Of a stretch of DNA of 64,000 nucleotides, positions 44,032-53,503 are shown in pieces. A program made the translations under genes and the position numbers. Source of the stretch: Apium graveolens (taxonomy: Eukaryota; Streptophyta; Magnoliopsida; Apiales; Apiaceae); NCBI RefSeq assembly GCF_009905375.1, contig NC_133647.1, positions 77,056,231-77,120,230 on the forward strand, written 5' to 3'. The number at the start of each line of letters is the position of its first letter. The first letter of the stretch is position 1. The notes under the pieces are model-generated. The model ran no database searches. It saw nothing but the letters and a program-made list of their open reading frames with translations, and was not told the origin of the DNA.

Positions 44032-46027
44032 CTAGACCGGGCTATTTCCTATTACCGGTGTTATGACCAGCGGGTCGTCATGAAGAAACTTCACACCCTC
44101 TAGGTCAGAATCATCAAAATCCAATATTACTTCTGTCCTGGCCCTCTTCGGGGCTTCTCCAACAATATGCATAACCTCTCTAGTATATGCATTTCTGGAG
44201 TTTTTGGATAATCCAGCAACAGTTGGACCTCCAAAGATCGTGTTTATCATAGGCCCTCGAGGTCGCGGCCCTCCATAAATTATGTTTATAACTGGTCCTC
44301 TAGGCTGGGGGTTTCGCCCCTGATCGTCTTGGTCCCTCCTACGATCTTCAAAGTTCTTCCTTCCATTATTATTCTTGTCCACTCCTTCTCCAGTGTATTT
44401 GTTCAATCTTCCTTTTCGAATGAGGAACTCAATTTCATCTTTCAGCTGCCTACACTCATCGGTGTCGTGACCAACATCTTTGTGAAATCTGCAATACTTG
44501 CTCTTGTCTAGCTTGGCAGGATCAGCCTTCAGGGGCTTAGGCCAACAAATATCTCGATCTTTCTCGATTTTCATCAAGATCTGGCTTCTAGGAGCATTCA
44601 GCTTAGCGTATTCGGTGAACTTTTGCCCAGGTCCTCCCTTCTTGGGGGTTGAATCACGGTTTTTCTCGGTTCTAGGATACTTATCCTTAGCGATATACTC
44701 CAGATCAGTCTTCCGCTTCTTGCCTACAGCGGGCTCATTACTCACTACGGTCTTCCTCATGCTTTCTTCGACTTTGATATACTTCCCTGCCCTCTCCTGG
44801 AGCTGCAACATGCTTTCAGGGGGGGCGTTTGGCCAAGGACATCTTAAAAAACTCATCCCTAGTTCCTTGTTGCAGTGTTATCATGGCTACCTTATCATCA
44901 AGGTCTGGGGCTTTTAAAGCCTCCTTTGTGAAACGATTCAGATAATCTCTCAAGGATTCCTTTGTCCCCTGCACAATGCTCATAAGAGATGCTGAACTTT
45001 TCTCATGAACTCTCTCACTGATGAATTGCTTAATAAAAGTCTGGCTTAATTCTTTGAACGACCCAATAGAGTTTGGGGGCAAGCGACTGTACCACCTTTG
45101 AGCCATACCCGACAGGGTTTGAGGGAAGGCCCGACACTTTATAGCATCATTCACGGGCTGCAACAGCAGTGCATTAGAGAATGCTCTAACATGATTAGCG
45201 GGATCTCCCATGCCATCATAAGCTTTGATAGTTGGCATCTTGAATTTTCTTGAGATATAGGTATTCATTATTCCTTCAGTGAAGGGTCGAGTAGGATCAT
45301 CAGGATCTCCAAGGGGAAGAAGATTGCTTGGATCAGCCCTTGGGACAACAACCCTTCTCTGCACCAGACCGTCCAGGTCTATGATGGGAGGAGGATTTCT
45401 CCCTCTAGGAGGTGCTTGGGGTCTGGTGGTCTGGTGCGCCTCCAAGTCGCGCCTCATCCTTTGAATCTCAGCCTCATGAGCCCTGATCCTTTCCTGCACT
45501 TCTTGGGGATTCGCCCCTTGGGTGCTTTGAGGGCGTTGGCTTCCATCAGCCATCGGCTCTTTGCCAGCACGCCTCCTTCTTGGGGCTACTTCATCATCCG
45601 AAGATTCGGAGTCTCTCTCAGTGTAAGGACCAGAAAATTCCCGATCCTCGGGGATAGGAGCCAAACCTCGTATGTAGGGGGGCGATTGCCCTCGTGCTTC
45701 ACTTCGCCCAGCATGTCCGCTTCCTCCAACCTCGGGGTAAAGGGGCATCCCATAAGGGGGGTTAGTAGTAACAACAATTGAATATTCATACCCGACGGGT
45801 CGAGAATTCACAGGTACATGTACTTGTTGAACTTGAGGATTCGTACCTTGAATAGCCGGGGGAATCGTCCCTTGTGGCTGAGGTTGAGTTGCCCCTATCT
45901 GGGCTTCCCCTTGGGTAGGTGCATAAGTTGAGTGAGGAGGTATCTCCACGGTTGATGAAATCACATGGGTTGTCCCCGATGGTGTTCCTTCCTCCAGAGC
46001 TCTAATTGTTCTCCGTGTTCTCGCCAT
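44032..46027 (-). pseudogene. Gag of the Tat-type element, one frameshift
   Basis: Starts at ATG 46027 (MARTRRTIRALEEGTPSGTT), 20 bp or so after the primer-binding site. A Pro/Gln-rich N-terminus is followed by the retrotransposon gag domain (ISRKFKMPTIKAYDGMGDPA, RAFPQTLSGMAQRWYSRLPP, LRDYLNRFTKEALKAPDL). At 44817-44823 a run of seven C shifts the frame; the rest continues in the frame 44856-44032. That part holds a zinc-binding element KYCRFHKDVGHDTDECRQLK (C-x2-H-x4-H-x4-C) and a basic tail. Gag forms the particle that encloses the RNA. Apart from the one-base shift the protein is complete. Confidence 0.92.
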
Positions 46028-46046
46028 GGTTGTTGTTGTGCCTTCC

Positions 46047-46062
46047 CACAGACGCCGCCAAA
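46047..46062 (-). other. Primer-binding site of the Tat-type element
   Basis: Minus strand TTTGGCGGCGTCTGTGGG immediately after the 5' LTR. The copy next to the other LTR reads TGGCGCCGTCTGTGGG, so one C has changed to G here. Sites beginning TGGCGCCGT are usual in Tat/Athila elements; the tRNA was not determined. Confidence 0.8.
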
Positions 46063-46647
46063 TGTTATGGATTAAAAACTAATATATATATAATTGTTGT
46101 ATTTATTACTAAGGAACGTGAGTTTCGAGACTCGATTTGACTGCTCTTGTGTTTCGTGACTCAATCTGCCTTAACAAGATGCCTACGTACCTTGCAAATT
46201 GCCAAGGATCAAGTCAAAAAAACGTAGTTCTGATCTGTGGGGTGAAACCCCTTATATAGATGTGGGAGTCCTTGAATTGGACTTAGTATAGGAGACTTGG
46301 TGGTCAAGTCTCTGAATTAGGATGGACTTAGGAGTCCTAGGAAGTAAGAAGTTGATTCCTTATCCTATGAGGTTCCTTGGAGGCCAATCTACAAGGATTT
46401 ATATCCCCACTCGGACTTATCTTAATAGCTATTTTTCTCCCTTATTAATTAATTACGAAATTAATAAATAATCAGGGTTTTGGGCCTTGTTTGTTCCATC
46501 AGGCCTGATCTGGTCCATCAGGCCTGATCAACATGTTAACCTTTCTGGTCTGAATATCATACATCTTCTTATTGGGCCTAGCAACCCACACCTTGTATAA
46601 TCAATGTAAATTTTAATTACACAATCAGGATTAATTTATCCCTATCA
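46063..46647 (-). mobile_element. 5' LTR of the Tat-type element (585 bp)
   Basis: Begins TGATAGGGATAAATTAATCC and ends CCATAACA on the minus strand. It is followed by the primer-binding site and gag, hence the 5' LTR. Its outer edge abuts a Stowaway terminus (CTCCCTCTG at 46648) without the TA that precedes the other copy. Confidence 0.93.
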
Positions 46648-46878
46648 CTCCCTCTGTCCCATTAAATTCTATACATTATTTTTAGACACGCTTTTCAATG
46701 CTCGTTTAAAACATAGCTTCATAATATTTTTTTCAAATTTTATTTCCTTAATAAAAATTTTATGTTTAAACTTTTATTTTTAAAAAATAAAATAAAAATT
46801 ATTATGAAACTGTAATTTATAGAAGTCTCGAAATACGTGCAAATAGTGAACGTATAGAACCTATCGGGACGGAGGTAG
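46648..46878. mobile_element. Stowaway-like MITE, copy 2
   Basis: Same element as 34902-35131, starting CTCCCTCTGTCCC directly at the LTR edge and ending CGGGACGGAGGTAG before TA. The missing left TA shows that the Tat element inserted at or next to the MITE end. Confidence 0.9.
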
Positions 46879-47296
46879 TACTATCCATCAACGGTAAAAG
46901 AAATTATTAAATAATGTTGTGCTTGTTATATAAAAAAATTTATAGAAAATAATAGATACTCCGAATTGGTTTCCAAAATTATTTTCAAATGATTATGCTT
47001 AAGATAGATAATTGATTATTTTCCTAATAACAAGATATGACCCTGTTGTAGTGTTCTAAAAATTGGCCCATTAATCAAATTTCAAATTTCGGACGGATTC
47101 TGTCCTACTTTTTAATTTATTTGTAAATAATATCATGTTGGCGAAAAGTTGTAAATAAATCTGAAAAATAGGTAGCATTTTACGTGATTTTGTATAAATA
47201 GTCATATTAAACCGAAGAACAAAAAAATGGTGCAACATGTTTTTATAAAGAAGAAATCATGGGGACTAAAAATGAGGTTAACGACAATAACGAAGT
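46879..47296. other. Duplicated flank, copy 2 (next to the 5' LTR)
   Basis: Collinear with 35132-35522, with few substitutions and small indels (for example an extra ATTTCAA near 47085). Similarity stops at about 47296, from where the sequence leads into the 3' side of the host gene at 47445. Confidence 0.85.
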
Positions 47297-47444
47297 TTGA
47301 AGGGTTGTCGGTCACCCTTTCCATATTCAAAATGTATACCTAATGATTCAGGTGCATAAAATAGACTAAAATTTATCTAAAGCATATGTGCAATTGTGCA
47401 TAGTGTTTCAGTCCAATGGAGTAAGAAAGTAAAGTCGCTCTGTT

Positions 47445-47975
47445 TTATATAGACCGGAGGAGGTAATGCACTCCATTTACTATGTCAAAAACCAATAATC
47501 CAATCCTCCCTCCAATCCAACTGCCGAATGTACTTCCTAACAAATAACCGAACCTTCCAAACCTTTGCTGAGCAAGAAAACCAACAGCGTACGTACCAAC
47601 CAAAGTTCCACCAGCTCTAAGGAATCCCTCTGTTATTGTTCCTCCATAATACATCACTTCAAAAAAATCCCATCCACTAGAAACGATTGGCCCTAAAACG
47701 CGGTCAGCGTTTCTATCTGCTCGTTTTGCAGCTTTGTCTCCTTCTTTCTTTGCATGCTTTTCTGCCTGTTTGCCAGACAAACCTTGTGATGCTGCATCAT
47801 CTAGGGCATTCTTTACTGATTTTTGCCTGGTAAGCTCCGCATGAGTGTCTCTAATACTATTAGAACAGAGCTTCACAGCCTCCTTAACAGTGCATGCAAC
47901 AGATCCAGTGCTCCAATCAAAACAATCAAGCAAACTGAAATGCCCAGTCTTGGATGAGGCCGCTTTACCAACCAT
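47445..47975 (-). CDS. Conserved plant protein of unknown function, 176 aa or longer
   Basis: The only convincing host gene. The frame is intact, balanced in composition and protein-like throughout. It is open upstream to 48047 and beyond, but the first ATG is at 47975 (MVGKAASSKTGHFSLLDCFD). Residues 40-110 are helical and charged (SVKNALDDAASQGLSGKQAE, KHAKKEGDKAAKRADRNADR). The C-terminal third is Gly-rich and hydrophobic (GWDFFEVMYYGGTITEGFLR, GGTLVGTYAVGFLAQQRF, GSWIGGRIGLLVFDIVNGVH), suggesting membrane-associated hairpins. The stop is at 47445. I recall similar uncharacterised plant proteins but cannot name the family. The real N-terminus may come from upstream exons; FRD before the ATG reads as coding. 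The duplicated Tat flank ends only 150 bp beyond its stop. Confidence 0.75.
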   Translation of the reverse strand: MVGKAASSKTGHFSLLDCFDWSTGSVACTVKEAVKLCSNSIRDTHAELTRQKSVKNALDDAASQGLSGKQAEKHAKKEGDKAAKRADRNADRVLGPIVSSGWDFFEVMYYGGTITEGFLRAGGTLVGTYAVGFLAQQRFGRFGYLLGSTFGSWIGGRIGLLVFDIVNGVHYLLRSI

Positions 47976-50605
47976 ATCCCGAAAACTTTTAGCTTTAATA
48001 AACAAAATGTGAGAACCTTGCCTCAACGACAACCCAGATAAAAGCAAAAATAAACGATAAATTACAAGGAGAAAAGTTAATCAACAACATTCAAAATATT
48101 CACTTGGGCCAAAGTGTTGTACGTGATAGGGATTAAGAAACTGAGATCCTAACAACAAATTATTTTGCTTTGTTATGTACAGTCATACAAATTGTCTTTT
48201 AATAATTTAAAAAGGCTAGATAACTTGAGAAAAAAGTGGATAATTGTCAAAAGTCATCAGTGATGGACTAAGATAAGCCCACACAGTAGATCATCTATTC
48301 ACTCTGTTAAACTGATCTGATGAATGATTAATGATTTAATGAATCCCACACGATGAACATTTCTGACTCCTACCACATTTATTTACAGAACTATATTCCG
48401 AGTCATTAAGTTACACCGACGGTGTTTGATGCTCAATCAACACTCATCAGCATTTGATTATGATCTTTTATAATAGGTGAAAAAGTAAAACAAAATGGAC
48501 CTTTTAAGCCAAGAAACATCTGAGAGAGGAATATCCTACAAAGAAGTTATGAAAGGTGAAAAGAGTAATTATTAGAAATAAGTAGAATATGATAGAAATC
48601 CAAATTTCATGCACAGACTTGGGGAAAACTTGCAAGATTAACAGAGTAATTATCAGAAAAAACTGAATATGAGAGAACTCTATATTTCATGGACACACTG
48701 GAACCGAAAACACATGTTACCATTAAGACTCTGGATTTACCTGATTTCCAGTAATCTCTGGTAAGTCAGAATCCATCATCAACATCTGTGGCGTAGTTAT
48801 AATTTCCGATAATTCATTTTGATTTTTTTTTGTGCAATTAAAATTAGTATGGTACAAAATTATTATAAGCTCATTCTTCTGGATATATTAAATATTGATA
48901 TGCCTATGAAAGCGTTAAGACTTGCAACCATTTAGCAAAAAAAAAAGACTTGCAACCAACCAGACCTTGCATTCTTCAATTTATTTCTCTTCCGTAAGAT
49001 AGAATTTGAGTGGAAGAATGCGGTTAAGATTAAGAAATGATAAAGGATACTCAGTTTTGAGCAAATAAATTTCAACACTAGCCAAGTTCTGACATTACAG
49101 AGATTAGATAGAGAGAAAGTAGAAGAAGCATAGACAAGTAGAATGATTACGAAAGTTCAGATATAATAAGAGAGAGCAAGGGAGAGGATAGCATTGAGAG
49201 CAAAACACGGTAGCTACTTCAGTAACTTCTAACTTGTCACAAAAAATTCTAAATACATATGATCGCAAATAAATTAACTGAATAACTGAAGATTGCGATG
49301 TATCGGTTACGTGTGGTTTAATTTCGTTAATATCAAGGATTTTTACATTGCAAGGTGCAACTCTACTAAATAACTGGAGATATTCCAAATGCTAGAATAC
49401 TGCTAATTCAAAGTAACGTTAATTGACAGTTTAAGTGTAGGACTCCTGTTCATATCTAAAAGTCATGCAACTCCCCTCAGCATTTGGCCAAGTAGCTAGG
49501 CTTTTTTAGAAAGGCTAATTGATTTACATCGGGTCGTGGACCAAGAGTAAGGGAATCACACTACCATAATTTTTACAGAAGACAATTACTTCATCAACAA
49601 AGATATAGACAATAACTCAAACACCTCTGGTCAAAACTAGGAATATTTGAACATTTTGATCCATTGATCATACAGGGTAATTTTTGTCACATCTAGCTAT
49701 TTGTTAAACTGTGCAAATGGCCTTTTCTTTTCCTACAAAATAAGATGTTGTACAACTCATTCACTTAGCAGGACACAGTGTAAAACTCGAAACCCAGTGA
49801 ACTGGACTGGAGTTGCCAGTAGCAAGTTATCAACAATTCATTTTAGGCAAATGTTATTTTCGGAGTAAGTGTTTATAACATAAATATTAAAAATAAAAAT
49901 AAACAGTACCCAAAAGAACATTTTCCTCTAAATATTCTCATTTATGACTGTTAAAGTATACTATACGTAAAAAAAACTCTATTTATGTTTGAGCCTAGGG
50001 TAAAGGCACAAGTGCCTGTATATTAATAATTCCGAATGGCCATTTCAATTAAAAAAACAAATAGAAAAGAAATGATGCATATATATAACACCACTCTATA
50101 GCTTCTAAAGATCCAAGTAGATATTCGCATCTCACTCCAGAAAATATTCACTTTAACAAAATGCTAAAACAAAACACTCAAAACGATACAGATTCCCAAA
50201 TTTATGGCTAACAAAAACAATGCATATATATATATATATACAAAACTCAAAACACTTGACATACTGTCAGACACATTTGTGTGTACATACCTGCAACACT
50301 GAGGGCAACGTAACAAGAAACAAACAACAAGAATTGAGTTTTTTTCTTGCGAATATTCATTGATTCTGCACATCAATCTTGAATTGTTGATCTCAAATTC
50401 AAGATTTTGTTCCTATTGCCTTGAAGATTTTCATATGGATCTTTTAAACAAGTGTGCGGTGACACGTGGAAGCTACTCCATCTCTACTTTCTATTTTGTT
50501 GTTTTCTTGGCACGTACGAGTACTATATTTGCTTTATTCACTATATCCAAGTAAAAATCTTTTAGCTTTTATAAAACATTGAAGTTATTAATATTTAGCA
50601 CTTGG
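47976..50605. other. Upstream region of the host gene: introns or promoter, AT-rich
   Basis: No long frame. Two minus-strand splice-like signals suggest upstream exons. One ends with CAGTGTTGCAG/GTATGT at 50291; its start near 50420 is uncertain. The other is the short candidate at 48741-48785. A (TA)n run lies near 50222-50241. Nothing else could be assigned. Confidence 0.4.
48741..48785 (-). other. Candidate small first coding exon of the host gene
   Basis: Acceptor-like ACTACGCCACAG, then ATGTTGATGATGGATTCTGA (45 nt, MLMMDSDLPEITGNQ), then donor CAG/GTAAAT. The reading frame ends in phase 0, while the visible acceptors before the main exon are in phase 1 or 2, so a direct junction does not work. 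It could be untranslated, use an unseen exon, or be chance. Confidence 0.25.
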
Positions 50606-51546
50606 CAGAGCCGGTCCAGCATACCGGAGGCCTGAGCCAAAATAGAATATTGAGGCCCCTAAATAATTTTTCTTGCCTTTGGATATATAAAAGATTCAAT
50701 TAAATTTTTATAGTCTAGTTCAGCGGCCAGTTTCTTCTCTATAGATAACATAGTCAAACCATTTAACCTCTCCTGTGACATAGTTGATCGAAGATAATTT
50801 TTTATCAACTTCAATTTAAAGGCATATATTTCTCCCAATTTCCAGGATCCAATAAAATATCTAAATTTTCATTGTTCACATCCTGATTCTCCGTCACAAA
50901 TTCATCATTTACTACATTATTGACAACATGCCTTAGAGTTTCATCAACATTCTCATGATTTAAATTATCATTATCCACAATTACAGTTTCAGACAAAACC
51001 TCTGTATTTAAATTCTCATCATTCACAGCTATATTTTCAGCAGGTAAAGACAAAGATTCATCAAGAATAGATGTAGGTTTCACATACCTATTCATGGACC
51101 CTTTGAGAGATTGTGTAAGTTTTTCTTCTCTCTCTTTTCTTTTTCTTTTCGAACTTCCGGATTCAAACTTTCTTTTACCCGTCATAGTGAAATCTGCAAG
51201 TCAATAATCAAGTAATTGAACAAGAAAAATTGGAGAATTTGATACGAGACGGTGTGTATATGTGATGTGAGAATGAGATAGAACTTTTGTAATCCCAATA
51301 GACTTTGTATAAGTTTAAGTGAATGTTTGGGTAATTGGGTATAGACATTTGAGGCCCAAAAAGTAATACTTAATTATTATTAAAATAAAACACTTGTATA
51401 GTAATATTTGGCTCCTCTTTATAGGATGTGTTTTTTAATTTTTTTAGTTATAATTAATTTGATCCATATTGAAATATAATACTATAAAAAAATTTGGAGG
51501 CCCCTAAAATTGTGAGGCCCTAGACACCAGCCTAGGCCAGCTCCCG
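50606..51546 (-). mobile_element. Non-autonomous hAT (TTF/ZMYM1-like) deletion derivative
   Basis: The left end is CAGAGCCGGTCCAGCATACC; the right end in complement is CGGGAGCTGGCCTAGGC, an imperfect terminal inverted repeat. Subterminal GAGGCCCCTAAA occurs at both ends. Between them only the first and last parts of a transposase remain. The 8-bp flanks (GCACTTGG, TAACCAAG) do not match, so the TSD is lost or the ends are slightly misplaced. About 940 bp. Confidence 0.75.
50665..51185 (-). pseudogene. hAT transposase with internal deletion (N-terminus joined to dimerisation end)
   Basis: The frame 51185-50811 encodes the basic N-terminus (MTGKRKFESGSSKRKRKERE, GSMNRYVKP) and ends DPGNWEKYMPLN, a stretch that precedes the TTF zinc finger in full-length proteins. 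Overlapping it in another frame, 50822-50665 gives KLKLIKNYLRSTMSQERLNG and LTMLSIEKKLAAELDYKNLI, the conserved C-terminal hAT dimerisation region. The whole catalytic centre is missing and the junction is out of frame, so no transposase can be made. Confidence 0.8.
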
Positions 51547-51556
51547 TAACCAAGGG

Positions 51557-51726
51557 TTTGTACCCATGTATACATGTTAAACACTAAAATTTATAAAGTA
51601 TGGAGTGTTTTGATTGGTGTATTTGTGGTAAATGCAGGGGGTCCACCATTATTAAGAAGTATTGTCCAATCAAAACAAACTAAAATTATAGAAATTTGTG
51701 TTTAGTGTGTGCCCATGGGCACATAG
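51557..51726. mobile_element. Small MITE-like element with imperfect inverted ends
   Basis: The left end TTTGTACCCATGTATACATG ... AAACACTAAAATT matches the complement of the right end, which contains GTGTTTAGTGTGTGCCCATGGGCAC. The right end includes the exact 14-bp palindrome GTGCCCATGGGCAC at 51709-51722. About 170 bp, no coding capacity. The superfamily is not determined. Confidence 0.5.
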
Positions 51727-52032
51727 CAGAAAAACCGAATAACCAATAAAATCAAGTTTTGTGTGGTTTGGGATTGGATAACGCATGTTATAGATACGGA
51801 AATCAAACTTCGCAGGAATGTACCAATCTACTCGTATACGGTAGGGTTGTCACTGTTAATATATATAATGATATTATATTATTAGATTTTTATTATTATA
51901 ATAGTTTCCCTATTAGATTATTTTCCTTTATAATGTTTGATTGTAACTATAAAACTCTTCTTCTATTGTAATTGAGAACAAGTCGTATTATAATAAAATT
52001 ATATTTTTCTCTCTTCTCTCCATACTTTATTG

Positions 52033-52050
52033 TGGTATCAAGAGTTATGG
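52033..52050 (+). other. Primer-binding site (initiator tRNA-Met type)
   Basis: TGGTATCAAGAGTTATGG at the 5' LTR edge, close to the usual copia TGGTATCAGAGC with one inserted A. Confidence 0.8.
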
Positions 52051-52262
52051 TTCGATCCGAGATAGGTTAATGATAAGTTATATCGGGTTGGGTTCCACAT
52101 GTTGGGTTGTGTTCTAATTATTGTTTCTTCTCATCTTCTTCTTATTCAAATCGGTTATTTTCATTTTTTCTTGGATGATTTTGAGTTTTAATCATGACTA
52201 TTTTTTTCTTCGATTTGGTTGATTTCTCATGGGTAAAAAAAATAGATTTTAGTTGAAGTTTT

Positions 52263-52355
52263 TTTTCCTGCGGGTTTTGGTTGGGACTCTCATACAATTT
52301 TTCTGCTGGTTTGGTTGGAACTCTCGTATGATTTTTTTGCTGATTTTGGTTGGGA
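52263..52355 (+). repeat. Three units of about 43 bp with GGTTGGGACTCTCATAC
   Basis: Units carry TTTTGGTTGGGACTCTCATA followed by T-rich spacer and GCTG. They lie inside the non-autonomous LTR element. Confidence 0.75.
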
Positions 52356-52528
52356 CTACAATACACACTCTCAGTCTCGCTTCGATGATATTGACACCTT
52401 GATATATTATTCTTTTTCTTTCTTTCCCTCTTATCTTCCTTTCATTTTCTCGTGTTGATGATGGGGGTAGCCCCTAGGCAGATCTGTATAATTCTCCGCC
52501 TTTTATTTTATTTTATTTTATTTTATCT

Positions 52529-52800
52529 GGTGCTCTAGGCACATTGGCCCTTCCCAGGACTGATGTAGGTTATTTGGTGCTGGCACATTTTAGTATATTT
52601 GGTTCTCTAGGCACATTGGCCCTACGAGGGATTGTTTATTTGGTGTTCTAGTCATATTAGCCCTTTAAGTGATTGGTTTAGTTTATTTCCTACTCTAGGC
52701 ACATTGGCCTTTCGCGGGGATTGGTTTAGTTTATTTGGTGCTCTAGGCACATTGACCTAGTTTATCTGGTGCTCTAGGCACACTGGCCCTTCGCAGGTTT
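52529..52800 (+). repeat. Tandem units with GTGCTCTAGGCACATTGGCC
   Basis: Five or six units of 40-60 bp built from TTATTTGGTGCTCTAGGCAC plus ATTGGCCCTTCGC and variants. GTGC and GCAC flank TCTAG, so each unit has a small stem. They form much of the interior of the non-autonomous element. Confidence 0.85.
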
Positions 52801-53503
52801 TGACTAGTTTTGGATACAATTTGAATTTGGATACAATTTTTATTTGGTTAGAGGATTGGATATAGTTTGTTGACCTGGATTCAGGTATTTGGAGTTTGTA
52901 TTGAGTTGATTATGGAGTTTTGTTTTGGATCTGGATTCAGTTTCACATGTAGTTTTGGTATTATTTTCGATGGTTGCAGATTTGTTACTTTGGTGATTTG
53001 ATTGTTTTGTTTTCTCTTGAGTTGCTGCGTTTTTGGACAATTTCTCTTTTGTTGCTGCGTTCTCTTTTGTTATTGCATCTTTGGATTCGTTTGGAAGTTT
53101 TTAGTTTGTTTGGATTCATAACTTTATTTTTGGATTTGTTTGGATGCTCTTAAATCTGGTGTTGCAGATTTGGATTTGTTTGGTTATGTGGCTCCGTCTC
53201 TTGCTTGGAAAACTCCCGATTCAACATTGTGAGTTTGAAGGGGGATGTTAACATATATAATAATATTATATTAGTGGATAGTTTCATATATATAATAGTT
53301 TCCTTATTAGGATATTTTGTTTTATTATGTTTGATTGTTGGCTATATAAACTCCTCTTCTATTGTAATTGAGAACAAGTCGTATTATAACAAAACTATAC
53401 TTTTCTCTTTTCTCTCCATACTCTATCAGTCACGTCATCACATAAACTTTTAAACCATGGTTTAAATTTAATAAATTTGGTAAGAGTACATCTATTATCT
53501 ATC

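Larger units (their letters stand above)
35832..46647 (-). mobile_element. Ty3/gypsy element of Tat type with two LTRs and an antisense gene (10.8 kb)
   Basis: Minus-strand order: 5' LTR (46647-46063), primer-binding site, gag, protease, RT, RNase H, integrase, a long 3' region containing an opposite-strand gene, polypurine tract and 3' LTR (36416-35832). Pol order with integrase last marks Ty3/gypsy. The primer-binding site, absence of a chromodomain and presence of an antisense ORF between integrase and the 3' LTR mark the Tat lineage (Ogre/Retand relatives). The LTRs differ at roughly 25 of 585 positions by eye, about 4-5 percent, so the insertion is not recent. Gag-pol is broken at many places. 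Flanks are rearranged, see the duplicated target region. Confidence 0.92.
51854..53428 (+). mobile_element. Complete non-autonomous LTR retrotransposon, TSD GTCAC (1575 bp)
   Basis: Short LTRs at 51854-52032 and 53246-53428 (TGTTAATATATATAATGATA and TGTTAACATATATAATAATA starts), both ending in CTCTCCATACT plus TATTG or TATCA. GTCAC at 51849-51853 is repeated at 53429-53433. A primer-binding site TGGTATCAAGAGTTATGG follows the first LTR, and a polypurine tract TTTGAAGGGGGA precedes the second. The 1.2-kb interior has no ORF of retroviral type, only repeats. This is a TRIM/SMART-like element, longer than most, presumably moved by copia proteins in trans. Confidence 0.9.
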
